From NCBI RefSeq assembly GCF_014287635.1, contig NZ_JACOPH010000013.1:1-64000 (forward strand): DNA of 64,000 nt, given 5' to 3'. This stretch comes from Roseburia zhanii. Its GTDB lineage: Bacteria > Bacillota > Clostridia > Lachnospirales > Lachnospiraceae. The notes under the pieces are model-generated. The model was given only the letters and a program-made list of their open reading frames with translations. It had not been told where the DNA came from and did no database searches. A program made the position numbers and the translations under genes. Positions 39,206-47,915 of the stretch are shown here, in pieces. Position 1 is the first letter of the stretch; each line of letters opens with the position of its first letter.

Positions 39206-40306
39206 ATGAAATTAGGAATCGTCGGACTTCCCAATGTAGGAAAAAGCACATTATTTAATTCACTGACAAAAGCCGGAGCACTTGCAGCAAATTATCCATT
39301 TGCTACGATCGATCCAAACGTAGGAGTTGTACCGGTGCCGGATGATAGAATTGAAAAACTCGGTGAAATGTACAACACGAAAAAAGTGACACATGCAGTC
39401 ATTGAATTTGTGGATATTGCAGGACTTGTAAAAGGAGCAAGTAAAGGAGAGGGACTTGGAAACCAGTTCCTTTCAAATATCAGGGAAGTAGATGCGATCG
39501 TTCATGTGGTACGTTGTTTTGAAGATACAAATGTAATTCATGTGGATGGAAATATCGGACCGGCAAGAGATATTGAAACGATCAACTTAGAACTGATCTT
39601 TTCAGATATCGAGATCTTAGACCGAAGAATCGCAAAAGTAGCAAAACAGGCAAGAATGGATAAGACACTTGCAAAAGAGTTAGAACAGTTAGAGGCGATC
39701 AAAGCACATCTAGAAGAAGGAAAAATGGCACGTACCTTTGAAGTGCCGGATGATGAAGATCTACAGGCATGGTTTGAAAGCTATAACCTGCTGACAGCAA
39801 AGAAAACGATTTATGCAGCTAATGTTGCAGAAGACGATTTAGCAGACGATGGAGCATCGAATGAATATGTTGCGCAGGTGAGAAAATTAGCAGCAGAAGA
39901 AGGCTCTATGGTATTTGTTGTTTCTGCAAAATTAGAGGAAGAACTTTCCGAATTAGATGATGAAGAAAAAGCTATGTTCTTAAGTGATCTTGGAGTAGAA
40001 TCATCAGGTCTTGATAAATTAGTAGCTGCCAGCTACGATCTTTTAGGACTGATCTCTTTCCTTACAGCAGGAGAAGATGAGTGTCGTGCATGGACGATCA
40101 AAAAAGGAACAAAGGCTCCACAGGCGGCAGGAAAGATACATACCGATTTTGAAAGAGGATTCATTCGTGCAGAAGTTGTCAATTATCAGGATCTTTTAGA
40201 CTGTGGAAGTCTTTCAGCAGCAAAAGAAAAAGGAATTGTAGGGCTTGAGGGAAAAGATTATGTTGTGAAAGATGGAGATGTAATTTTGTTCCGCTTTAAT
40301 GTTTAA
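39206..40306 (+). CDS. ychF: Ribosome-associated GTPase YchF/OLA1
   Basis: 366 residues, full length. G1 G-L-P-N-V-G-K-S-T-L-F-N, G3 D-I-A-G-L-V-K-G-A-S-K-G-E-G-L-G-N, and a C-terminal TGS domain ending V-K-D-G-D-V-I-L-F-R-F-N-V. A universally conserved nucleotide hydrolase that binds ribosomes. The start codon lies only about 20-50 bp from the ICE end, and the upstream A/G-rich stretch is a weak ribosome site, so the ICE may have replaced its native leader. First chromosomal gene right of the ICE. Confidence 0.95.
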   Translation: MKLGIVGLPNVGKSTLFNSLTKAGALAANYPFATIDPNVGVVPVPDDRIEKLGEMYNTKKVTHAVIEFVDIAGLVKGASKGEGLGNQFLSNIREVDAIVHVVRCFEDTNVIHVDGNIGPARDIETINLELIFSDIEILDRRIAKVAKQARMDKTLAKELEQLEAIKAHLEEGKMARTFEVPDDEDLQAWFESYNLLTAKKTIYAANVAEDDLADDGASNEYVAQVRKLAAEEGSMVFVVSAKLEEELSELDDEEKAMFLSDLGVESSGLDKLVAASYDLLGLISFLTAGEDECRAWTIKKGTKAPQAAGKIHTDFERGFIRAEVVNYQDLLDCGSLSAAKEKGIVGLEGKDYVVKDGDVILFRFNV

Positions 40307-40417
40307 TCGTAAGAAGTATCGTAACGAAGAAAATGTTTTATTGTAAAAAAGCAGTTGCATGAATAGTAAGACGGCAGTCTGAATAGAATGAAAAAAAGAC
40401 AGAAAAAAGGGCTGCCA

Positions 40418-40672
40418 ATGCGATTATGTGAACTTCAGGAGAAGGAAGTTATCAATGTATGTGACTGTAAATGTCTTGGAAATGTCATAGATTTAGAATT
40501 TGATGAGCAGTCGGGCTGTATACGGGCAATCATCGTGCCCGGACCTTGTAAAGTCTTTGGTTTATTCGGACATGAGTTTGAATTATGTATACCATGGAAA
40601 TGTATCGTCCGCATAGGCTCTGATATTATACTTGTGGAAATAAAGGAAGAAGATGTAAGGAAAAAACTATAG
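40418..40672 (+). CDS. YlmC/YmxH-family PRC-barrel protein
   Basis: 84 residues, M-R-L-C-E-L-Q-E-K-E-V-I-N-V-C-D-C-K-C-L-G, V-I-D-L-E-F-D and I-V-P-G-P; the YlmC/YmxH family of small PRC-barrel proteins, often linked to sporulation in Clostridia. Start ATG 40418 is preferred because the protein then begins with the family's usual M-R-L-C-E-L; an ATG at 40388 would add ten Lys-rich residues. It stands directly before nrdR (11 bp), a common Clostridia arrangement. Confidence 0.85.
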   Translation: MRLCELQEKEVINVCDCKCLGNVIDLEFDEQSGCIRAIIVPGPCKVFGLFGHEFELCIPWKCIVRIGSDIILVEIKEEDVRKKL

Positions 40673-40682
40673 GAGGGTTTTT

Positions 40683-41135
40683 ATGAAGTGTCCATATTGC
40701 AGCAGTGATAACACAAGAGTCATTGATTCAAGACCGGCAGATGATAATAATTCTATCCGCCGCAGACGTTTGTGTGATGTTTGTGGAAAACGTTTTACGA
40801 CCTATGAAAAAGTAGAAACGATTCCACTGATCGTTATTAAAAAAGATAATAACAGAGAACAGTATGACCGTTCTAAAATTGAAGCAGGTATTCTGCGTGC
40901 CTGCCATAAACGTCCGGTTTCTGCAAATCAGATCGATGCATTAGTTGATGAGATTGAAACAGAGATATTCAATCGTGAAGAAAAAGAGATTGCAAGTTCT
41001 GAGATCGGAGAGATCGTCATGGACAAGCTGAAGGATTTAGAAGCAGTTGCTTATGTACGTTTTGCATCGGTATATCGGGAATTTAAAGACATCAATACAT
41101 TTATGGATGAATTGAAAAAAATTTTAGATAAATAG
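40683..41135 (+). CDS. nrdR: Transcriptional repressor NrdR
   Basis: 150 residues. Zinc ribbon C-P-Y-C...C-D-V-C-G-K-R-F-T-T-Y-E-K (residues 3-34) and ATP-cone domain (about 49-139). It represses ribonucleotide reductase genes in response to dATP/ATP. Strong ribosome site AGGAGGG. Length and motifs are normal. Confidence 0.97.
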   Translation: MKCPYCSSDNTRVIDSRPADDNNSIRRRRLCDVCGKRFTTYEKVETIPLIVIKKDNNREQYDRSKIEAGILRACHKRPVSANQIDALVDEIETEIFNREEKEIASSEIGEIVMDKLKDLEAVAYVRFASVYREFKDINTFMDELKKILDK

Positions 41136-41240
41136 GAAGAATTACTAAAGTTTTTTGATACAAAACCGATATTTATAACAGAATTTATAAAAAAATTTAG
41201 TAGATCGTGTAAAACAATGGGATGAAGGCAGGAAACGCAT

Positions 41241-41615
41241 ATGAATATTTCGGGTATTCGACCATATGAGGGATTTTATGAATATAGTCCGGTAAATGAT
41301 GATAAAGTCAAAGAACAGTCATCGGAACTTCTTACCGGATCATCAGTACAACAGCAGAATACGAAAGATCAGCCATCTGTAGAACAGAATTATACATCAT
41401 ATGATTATGCACAGAAGTTTGAACCGGGAATTACTTATGATATGAAAGGTGCGGACAGTGAACTTGCAAGTCTTGATGTAGAACAGGCGATCAGCCTGAT
41501 GAAAAAAGATCAGGTGATCCAGCAGTATCAGTTTTTTGTAGGTGAGGGAGCAGCACAGAAGAAATTAGAAAGCAGTAATTTGTCTGCACGAGAAGTAGAG
41601 AATTTTTCGATTTAA
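41241..41615 (+). CDS. Conserved-looking hypothetical protein
   Basis: 124 residues; M-N-I-S-G-I-R-P-Y-E-G-F-Y-E-Y, a Gln/Ser-rich middle, then V-E-Q-A-I-S-L-M-K-K-D-Q-V-I-Q-Q-Y-Q-F-F-V-G. No signal peptide, membrane helix or known motif. The ribosome site is weak (GGCAGGAAACGC). It is followed by a clear terminator, so it is likely a single-gene unit. I do not recognise the family. Confidence 0.6.
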   Translation: MNISGIRPYEGFYEYSPVNDDKVKEQSSELLTGSSVQQQNTKDQPSVEQNYTSYDYAQKFEPGITYDMKGADSELASLDVEQAISLMKKDQVIQQYQFFVGEGAAQKKLESSNLSAREVENFSI

Positions 41616-41631
41616 TTTACATAATTAACAA

Positions 41632-41660
41632 AACTGTCGCAGAAAAGCGGCAGTTTTTTT
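41632..41660 (+). terminator. Rho-independent terminator
   Basis: AACTGTCGC (41632-41640) pairs with GCGGCAGTT (41647-41655, one G-U pair), followed by a T-run to 41660. It closes the transcript before yqeG. Confidence 0.85.
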
Positions 41661-41673
41661 GAGAGGAGTTTGT

Positions 41674-42177
41674 ATGGGACATTTTTTATATCCAGATGAA
41701 TATATGCCATCCACATACCAGATCGATTTTGATAAATTATATGAACAGGGTTACCGCGGATTGATCTTTGATATCGATAATACATTAGTGCCCCATGGAG
41801 CACCGGCAGATGATCGGGCGATCCGGTTGTTCGCACATTTAAAAGAACTGGGATTTCAATGCGTACTGTTGTCAAACAACAAAGAGATACGTGTGAAAAT
41901 GTTTAATGAGAAGATCGGTGTGGATTATATCTATAAAGCGAAAAAGCCGAAACCGGCAAATTACCGGCTTGCAATGGAACGTATGCATACTGACTGTAAG
42001 AATACATTATTTGTTGGTGATCAGATATTTACAGATGTCTGTGGAGCTAATTTAGCAGGCATCCGCACGATCTTAGTACAGCCGATCGATCCAAAAGAGG
42101 AGATTCAGATTGTGTTAAAGAGGTATCTTGAGAAGATCGTGCTGTTTTTCTATTTGAGGAAGCATGGTAAATCGTAA
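41674..42177 (+). CDS. YqeG-family HAD IIIA phosphatase
   Basis: 167 residues. HAD motif I G-L-I-F-D-I-D-N-T-L-V, motif II L-L-S-N-N, motif III K-A-K-K-P-K-P and motif IV F-V-G-D-Q-I-F-T-D. The YqeG family, found in most Firmicutes, is likely a phosphatase of a phospholipid or small phosphate ester (related to PGP phosphatase). Start ATG 41674 with GAGAGGAG upstream. Confidence 0.9.
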   Translation: MGHFLYPDEYMPSTYQIDFDKLYEQGYRGLIFDIDNTLVPHGAPADDRAIRLFAHLKELGFQCVLLSNNKEIRVKMFNEKIGVDYIYKAKKPKPANYRLAMERMHTDCKNTLFVGDQIFTDVCGANLAGIRTILVQPIDPKEEIQIVLKRYLEKIVLFFYLRKHGKS

Positions 42178-42345
42178 CAGTTTGTTCATAGCATTTGTAA
42201 AACACATGGCTTTCACATATGTTTATGCTTGAATTGTCACAGCAAAATTGACAAATAGTTCCAGTCTATGTACAATAAAACATAGAAAAAATGTAATTAT
42301 ATGGTACTTTATAATTACAAAAACAAAATGAAAACGGAGGTTTTT

Positions 42346-42792
42346 ATGAAGATCGCAATGGGCAATGACCATGCTGCAGTAGACTTAAAAATGCAGATTA
42401 TGGAGTACGTGAAAGAACTAGGACATGAAGTCATCAATTTTGGAACAGATACCAAAGAAAGATGCAATTATCCGGAATACGGAGAAAAAGTAGCAAGAGC
42501 AGTTGCAAAAGGAGAAGCAGACTGCGGCATACTGATCTGTGGAACCGGTGTTGGAATCTCGATCGCAGCGAATAAAGTTAAAGGAATCCGGGCAGCCGTT
42601 TGTTCCGATACGGCGACAGCAAGACTGGTAAAACAGCACAATAATGCGAATATCCTTGCATTTGGAGAACGTATTGTGGGTGTGGAATTGGCAAAAGACA
42701 TTGTAAAAGCATACTTAGATGCAGAATTTCTTGGTGGCAGACATGCAGAGCGGATAGCCATGATTTCTGACATTGAGGAGCGAAATTTTTAA
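42346..42792 (+). CDS. rpiB: Ribose-5-phosphate isomerase B
   Basis: 148 residues from ATG 42346 (ACGGAGG upstream). M-K-I-A-M-G-N-D-H-A-A-V-D-L-K, the catalytic Cys in G-I-L-I-C-G-T-G-V-G-I-S-I-A-A-N-K and the R-A-A-V-C-S-D phosphate-site motif identify RpiB/LacAB. It interconverts ribose-5-P and ribulose-5-P in the pentose-phosphate pathway. 42178-42345 is AT-rich non-coding sequence. Confidence 0.95.
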   Translation: MKIAMGNDHAAVDLKMQIMEYVKELGHEVINFGTDTKERCNYPEYGEKVARAVAKGEADCGILICGTGVGISIAANKVKGIRAAVCSDTATARLVKQHNNANILAFGERIVGVELAKDIVKAYLDAEFLGGRHAERIAMISDIEERNF

Positions 42793-42882
42793 CATTAGAT
42801 AAAAAAAGGTTGAAATATCAGTACTTTTATTATAAAATTGTACAAGTGGGCACAGTCCTAAACGTATTAAGGAGGAAAATTT

Positions 42883-43440
42883 ATGATTTCAGCAGGAGAT
42901 TTTAGAAATGGTATTACCATTGAATTAGAAGGTAATATCTACCAGATCATCGAATTTCAGCACGTTAAACCGGGAAAAGGTGCAGCGTTTGTTAGAACAA
43001 AGTTAAAGAACATTAAAAGTGGTGGTGTCGTAGAAAAGACTTTCCGTCCTACCGAGAAATGCCCACAGGCACGTATCGATAGAAAAGACTACCAGTATTT
43101 ATATGCAGATGGAGATTTATATTACTTCATGGACGTTGAAACATACGATCAGATCGCATTAAGCAAAGAAGATATCGGTGATGCGTTAAAATTCGTAAAA
43201 GAAAACGAAATGGTTAAAGTATGTTCTCATAACGGAAATGTATTTGCAGTAGAACCACCTTTATTTGTAGAATTACAGATCACAGATACAGAGCCGGGAT
43301 TCAAAGGCGATACAGCAACAGGTGCAACAAAACCTGCAGTTGTAGAAACAGGTGCTACCGTATATGTTCCATTATTCGTTGAGCAGGACGATGTGATCAA
43401 GATCGATACCAGAACAGGTGAGTATTTATCCAGAGTATAA
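42883..43440 (+). CDS. efp: Elongation factor P
   Basis: 185 residues. [36 protein letters not shown], with the modification-loop Lys in K-P-G-K-G-A-A and the three-domain EF-P layout. It relieves ribosome stalling at proline runs. Strong ribosome site AAGGAGG. Ends in a strong terminator. Confidence 0.97.
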   Translation: MISAGDFRNGITIELEGNIYQIIEFQHVKPGKGAAFVRTKLKNIKSGGVVEKTFRPTEKCPQARIDRKDYQYLYADGDLYYFMDVETYDQIALSKEDIGDALKFVKENEMVKVCSHNGNVFAVEPPLFVELQITDTEPGFKGDTATGATKPAVVETGATVYVPLFVEQDDVIKIDTRTGEYLSRV

Positions 43441-43447
43441 AATATAG

Positions 43448-43478
43448 CAGACTTCACAGAATTGTGAAGTCTGTTTTT
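43448..43478 (+). terminator. Terminator after efp
   Basis: CAGACTTCAC (43448-43457) pairs perfectly with GTGAAGTCTG (43464-43473), followed by TTTTTAT. Confidence 0.9.
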
Positions 43479-43496
43479 ATATCATAGGATTCGGGT

Positions 43497-43791
43497 GTCG
43501 AAAGGTGGCTCACGACTTAGTGACTGGCCAATTGCACAAAGCCGAGTCTGTTTTGTTCCGTTGTACGAAAATAAGAAAATCTAAGTCTGCCTGAATTAGG
43601 TTGCGACAAAGTGACGTGTACGTCTTAAACGCCCCGTCCATGGGGCATTAAGACTTTTGCTGCCGTCCATGGCAGCAAAACACTATATATTAACAGGCAG
43701 ACTAAGATTTGCTAATTTTCTTCCAAAGTCACAAAAACAGACTCGGCTTTGTACAATTTGCCAATCAAAATACTTGAAGCCACCTTTGCAC
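43497..43791. repeat. ~295-bp imperfect palindromic element (MITE-like or large hairpin)
   Basis: The left arm 43497-43594 and right arm 43693-43791 are inverted copies of about 98 bp, roughly 80% identical by eye (both contain ACAAAGCCGAGTCTGTTTT and AAGTCTGCCTG or its equivalent). The middle holds two perfect small hairpins, GTCTTAA..GCCCC with GGGGC..TTAAGAC (43622-43654) and TTTTGCTGCC with GGCAGCAAAA (43655-43680), both with the loop GTCCAT. It lies between convergent efp and the flippase gene, ending at the flippase stop codon. No transposase is inside. It may be a dispersed repeat or a structured RNA. Confidence 0.7.
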
Positions 43792-45116
43792 TATAAAACC
43801 AGCCTTCGTTTCCACAAGATAAAAACCGAAAGCCCTGCCGTTAAGATCTGGCTTGCCAACATTCCCATCAGATACGCATCAAGTCCGTAAATTGGAATCA
43901 GGACATAGACAAAACAGATCCTGATAAAACTGCCGAGCAGATTTAATAAAAACGGATAGACCGGCATACCGAGTCCATGCAGGATACTTGAAAGAATGGA
44001 CGATAGGAACAGAAACGGGCAGATAAAACTTAACATACAGATAAATTTTCCGGCAAGTGCGTTGCCAAATAGAACATCCCCAATCCATTTTCCAAAGATT
44101 AAAAAACCAAAGGTACATAGAGAACCTAAAAGCAGACTGCCGAAAATTGTAAGCCGTATGCTTTTTTTGATGCGGTCAGTATCGTTACGGCTGTCTGCTT
44201 CCGAAATTTCAGGCAAAACCATGACAGAGATTGAATTCGTCAGTACCGTAGGAAAGAAAATGATAGAAAGTGCCATTCCGGTCAGGATGCCGTAAATACT
44301 TAAAGCATCTGTATGGGAATATCCATAAAGGCACAGACGGGAAGGAATCAGTATGGATTCAAAACTGGCAAATAACGTAAGAGCCAGCCGGTTCGCACTA
44401 AGCGGCAGGGAATAAGTGATCAGTTTTCCAAACGGGGCTTTTACGGAAGCCGTTGTTTTGGGTGCAGATGTATCTTTCGACAGTAAAAGAGCTGTCAGAC
44501 AGAACAAAGAAGCCGCAGCTTCTCCGGCAGCCAATCCCCAGACAGCAATCGAAGCATCAATCGTCTGATGTGCTTCACAACGGATCTTATAGATCAAAAA
44601 TACAAATCCCACCCGCATCAGTTGTTCGATAAAAGAGGAAAAAGCAGGAACGCCTGCTTTTTTTTTGCCATAATAATACCCATGAATACAGGAATGGAGC
44701 GAAGCAAGCGGGATCGAGAGGGCAAGGATAGGAATAAGTGACGCACATCGTGGTTCTAATAAGATATGTTCTGCGATAAAATCGGCATATTTTGTCAGAA
44801 TACCCATGAAAATTGCGGATAAGGATAACGATATGATCAGGCAGGCACGTAAAAGCTGCTTAGGAGCAGAAGGATTGTCTGTCTGGTATTCTGCAATATA
44901 TTTGGACAAGGCGGTGTTAAGACCGGAAACAGTGATTGAAAAACAGATCGTAGAAATTGGAAAAATAAGCTGATAGATACCTAGTCCTTCTGCACCGATT
45001 ACTCTCGAGAGGAATATTCTATAGAAGAAACCTATGATTTTGCCAAGGATACCAGCAGAGGTAAGAAGCAAAGTACCAAAAACAACAGGATTTTTTAATT
45101 TATTATATATCTGCAC
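43791..45116 (-). CDS. SpoVB/MurJ-like lipid flippase (MOP superfamily)
   Basis: 441 residues with 12-14 hydrophobic helices; N-terminus L-L-T-S-A-G-I-L-G-K-I-I-G-F-F-Y-R-I-F-L-S-R-V-I-G, the hallmark of SpoVB/MviN-type flippases. It probably exports lipid-linked oligosaccharides, possibly for spore cortex or wall synthesis. It is minus-strand and convergent with efp. Its stop codon coincides with the end of the palindromic element, so the last residues (K-R-R-L-V-L) may have been altered by it. Confidence 0.88.
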   Translation of the reverse strand: MQIYNKLKNPVVFGTLLLTSAGILGKIIGFFYRIFLSRVIGAEGLGIYQLIFPISTICFSITVSGLNTALSKYIAEYQTDNPSAPKQLLRACLIISLSLSAIFMGILTKYADFIAEHILLEPRCASLIPILALSIPLASLHSCIHGYYYGKKKAGVPAFSSFIEQLMRVGFVFLIYKIRCEAHQTIDASIAVWGLAAGEAAASLFCLTALLLSKDTSAPKTTASVKAPFGKLITYSLPLSANRLALTLFASFESILIPSRLCLYGYSHTDALSIYGILTGMALSIIFFPTVLTNSISVMVLPEISEADSRNDTDRIKKSIRLTIFGSLLLGSLCTFGFLIFGKWIGDVLFGNALAGKFICMLSFICPFLFLSSILSSILHGLGMPVYPFLLNLLGSFIRICFVYVLIPIYGLDAYLMGMLASQILTAGLSVFILWKRRLVL

Positions 45117-45170
45117 GAAGTCACCATCGAAATCGGGGTTTTTGTATTATATGAGAAATGGAGTGGAAAA

Positions 45171-46322
45171 ATGAGTAAGATGATTTATTTAGACCATGCA
45201 GCTACGACAAAGACTCTGCCCGAAGTCGCAGAGGCTATGGAACCCTATCAGGATATTTTTTATGGAAATCCATCAACGATCTATGAGTTTGGAGAAAAAA
45301 GCAAAGTCGCCATTGAACATGCCAGAAGTGTGATCGCAAAGACGATCCATGCAAAACCGGAGGAAATATTTTTTACATCAGGCGGAAGCGAATCGGATAA
45401 CTGGGCATTAAAAGAGGCGGTACATCTTTATGAAAGGACACATCAGGGGGAGAAGGGATATATCCTTACCACACCGGTAGAACATCATGCTATTTTACAT
45501 ACCTGTAGGGAATTAGAAGAAATGGGGTGTAAGATCTCTTATCTTCCGGTAGATGAAAGCGGGCGTGTCATCGTCGGAGAAGCAGAAACTTATATGTCGG
45601 AACATACAGCTTTAGTATCTGTGATGTATGCGAACAATGAAATTGGAACGATCGAGCCGGTAAAAGAATTAGGATATATTGCAGGAAAACGTCATCTGCT
45701 CTTTCATACAGATGCAGTGCAGGCATATGGACATATACCGATCCATGTGCAGCATGACCACATAGATATGCTGAGTGCAAGTGCCCATAAATTCGGAGGA
45801 CCAAAAGGAGTAGGTTTTTTATATATCAGAAGTGATATTGATCTGCCATCTTTCATTCAGGGTGGAGCACAGGAAAGCAACCACAGGGCAGGAACAGAAA
45901 ATGTACCAGGAATCGTAGGAATGGGAAAAGCGGCAGAATTAGCACACATGAGAATGCAGATGGAAAACCGTAAGATCAAATATCTGCGTGACTATCTGAT
46001 GCACCGGATCTTAAATGAGATACCGGATGTGATCGTAACCGGAAACCGGAAATTCCGCTTGTCAAATAATGCGAGTTTCTGTTTTAAAGGAATTACAGGA
46101 GAAGCCGCAGCAATTTTATTAGACACACAAGGGATCTGCGTATCGTCCGGTTCTGCCTGTTCAACAGGAAGTGCAGAAAGTTCACATGTGCTTACAGCGA
46201 TCGGAGTTGAAGAGGACTGGGCAGATGGAGCATTGCGTTTTACGCTTGGGGCAGAAAATACGAAAGAAGAAATAGAATATACGATCGAACGGTTAAAGAT
46301 GGTCATTTCTGATATGCGGTGA
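45171..46322 (+). CDS. Cysteine desulfurase (NifS/IscS type)
   Basis: 383 residues. PLP-lysine in S-A-S-A-H-K-F-G-G-P-K-G, active-site Cys in G-I-C-V-S-S-G-S-A-C-S-T-G-S, and N-terminal Y-L-D-H-A-A-T-T. It gives sulfur for Fe-S clusters or tRNA thiolation; mnmA follows 115 bp downstream, which favours a thiolation role. The ribosome site GAGTGG is weak. Divergent from the flippase gene. Confidence 0.92.
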   Translation: MSKMIYLDHAATTKTLPEVAEAMEPYQDIFYGNPSTIYEFGEKSKVAIEHARSVIAKTIHAKPEEIFFTSGGSESDNWALKEAVHLYERTHQGEKGYILTTPVEHHAILHTCRELEEMGCKISYLPVDESGRVIVGEAETYMSEHTALVSVMYANNEIGTIEPVKELGYIAGKRHLLFHTDAVQAYGHIPIHVQHDHIDMLSASAHKFGGPKGVGFLYIRSDIDLPSFIQGGAQESNHRAGTENVPGIVGMGKAAELAHMRMQMENRKIKYLRDYLMHRILNEIPDVIVTGNRKFRLSNNASFCFKGITGEAAAILLDTQGICVSSGSACSTGSAESSHVLTAIGVEEDWADGALRFTLGAENTKEEIEYTIERLKMVISDMR

Positions 46323-46323
46323 C

Positions 46324-46352
46324 TTGACGAATGAAAAAAGAGCCGTTACACT
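46324..46352 (+). promoter_or_regulatory. Promoter upstream of mnmA
   Basis: -35 TTGACG (46324-46329), 17-bp spacer, -10 TACACT (46347-46352). About 60 bp downstream a similar but weaker run (GACAAATGAAAAAAG then TAACAT, 46406-46411) repeats the pattern, as if the promoter had been duplicated. Confidence 0.55.
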
Positions 46353-46436
46353 AGAATAGAATATCAGAAGAATAAAGGCAGCTTAGGACAAATGAAAAAA
46401 GCTGCTAACATAGTATAGATGGAGCATAAGAATAAA

Positions 46437-47513
46437 ATGGATAAAAAGAAAGTAGTGGTAGGTATGTCTGGCGGAGTCGATTCTTCCGTTGCGGCATATC
46501 TTTTAAAAGAACAGGGATATGATGTGGTAGGCGTAAATATGCGTCTGTGGCAGGAAGATGAAAACAGAGAAGAAACCGGAAAAGAATGTTGTTCCTTAAG
46601 TGCGGCAGAAGATGCAAGGAGAGTAGCAGATCAGATCGGAATCCCATTTTATGTGATGAATTTTGCAGATGATTTTAAAAAAGATGTCGTTGATTACTTT
46701 GTGGCAGAGTATTTAAAGGGAAGAACGCCAAATCCTTGTATTGCCTGCAACCGATATGTCAAATGGGAGGCTTTGTTAAACCGGAGCTTAGAGATCGGGG
46801 CAGATTATATTGCAACCGGACATTATGCAAGGATACGGAAATTAGAAAACGGAAGATATGCGATCGCAAATTCAGTTACCACAGCGAAAGACCAGACCTA
46901 CGCATTATATAATCTGACACAGGAGCAGTTATCACGCACACTGATGCCGGTTGGTGAATATACGAAAGATGAGATCCGTGCCATTGCAGAAAAAATAGGA
47001 CTTCGTGTAGCAAAAAAACCAGACAGTCAGGAGATCTGTTTTATACCGGATCACGATTATGCCGGATTTATTGACCGTATGGAGCCGGGGAAAATCAAAG
47101 GCTGTGGGAATTTCGTGACAGCTAAAGGCGAGGTTTTAGGAACACATCAGGGTATCACACATTATACCATCGGGCAGCGGAAGGGGTTAAATCTTGCAAT
47201 GGGAAGACCTGTTTTTGTAACAGAAATACGTCCGGATACGAATGAAGTCGTGATCGGAGAAGCAGAAGATGTTTTCCGGAAGGAATTTTTTGCAGACCAT
47301 ATGAATTATATGGGAGTACCGGAGATCAAAGATGGTATGCGTTTTCTGACTAAAATAAGATATGCACATAAAGGGGCAATGGCAACACTTTACAGAGAAG
47401 ATGCGGATAAAGTGCGTTTTGTATTTGATGAACCGCAGCGTGCCATCACACCTGGACAGGCAGTCTGCTTTTATGAAGATGGATATATCGCAGGCGGAGG
47501 TATTATTTTGTGA
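46437..47513 (+). CDS. mnmA: tRNA 2-thiouridine synthase MnmA
   Basis: 358 residues from ATG 46437 (GGAG 12 nt upstream; the ATG at 46419 has no ribosome site). PP-loop S-G-G-V-D-S-S, catalytic Cys in N-P-C-I-A-C-N and the second Cys in E-I-C-F-I-P-D. It thiolates U34 of Lys, Glu and Gln tRNAs using persulfide from the cysteine desulfurase encoded before it. Length and motifs are normal. Confidence 0.95.
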   Translation: MDKKKVVVGMSGGVDSSVAAYLLKEQGYDVVGVNMRLWQEDENREETGKECCSLSAAEDARRVADQIGIPFYVMNFADDFKKDVVDYFVAEYLKGRTPNPCIACNRYVKWEALLNRSLEIGADYIATGHYARIRKLENGRYAIANSVTTAKDQTYALYNLTQEQLSRTLMPVGEYTKDEIRAIAEKIGLRVAKKPDSQEICFIPDHDYAGFIDRMEPGKIKGCGNFVTAKGEVLGTHQGITHYTIGQRKGLNLAMGRPVFVTEIRPDTNEVVIGEAEDVFRKEFFADHMNYMGVPEIKDGMRFLTKIRYAHKGAMATLYREDADKVRFVFDEPQRAITPGQAVCFYEDGYIAGGGIIL

Positions 47514-47634
47514 TGCTGTAACTAAGAGGATTCCTTTTGTTTAAAATTTGAGATACAGGTAATACTGTTAAATATATTCTTGAAATTTTTCGTTTAGAAG
47601 ATTCCGAGAATACATAAAAAACAGGAGGCATCTT

Positions 47635-47892
47635 ATGAAAACATTTGAGTATACGATCACAGATGAGGTAGGAATCCATGCAAGACCGGCAGGTCTGCTC
47701 GTAAAAGAATGTAAGGAGCTTGCATCATCTGTCACATTGACCAGCAATGGAAAAAGTGCAGATGCGAAAAAACTGATGGCACTTTTGGCATTAGGTGTCA
47801 AAAAAGGAGATACCGTAAAAGTTGAGATTTCCGGTACAGATGAAGAACAGGCGGCAGAAAAAATAGAAGCATTTTTTCAAAACAGTTTATAG
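47635..47892 (+). CDS. ptsH: Phosphocarrier protein HPr (lacks regulatory Ser46)
   Basis: 85 residues. Phospho-acceptor His15 in G-I-H-A-R-P-A-G is present. At the place of the regulatory Ser46 of Gram-positive HPr (K-S-I-M in B. subtilis) the sequence reads K-K-L-M, so residue 46 is Lys. It passes phosphate from enzyme I to sugar EII proteins but should not be a substrate of HPr kinase. The ribosome site AGGAGG is strong. 23 bp before ptsI. Confidence 0.95.
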   Translation: MKTFEYTITDEVGIHARPAGLLVKECKELASSVTLTSNGKSADAKKLMALLALGVKKGDTVKVEISGTDEEQAAEKIEAFFQNSL

Positions 47893-47915
47893 ATACAAAG
47901 AAGGGATATTGCAGC

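Noticed and set aside
43441..43790. CRISPR-like or tRNA-like signal between efp and the flippase gene
   Set aside because: The repeats are one large inverted pair with two inner hairpins, not regular direct repeats with spacers, and no cloverleaf fits.
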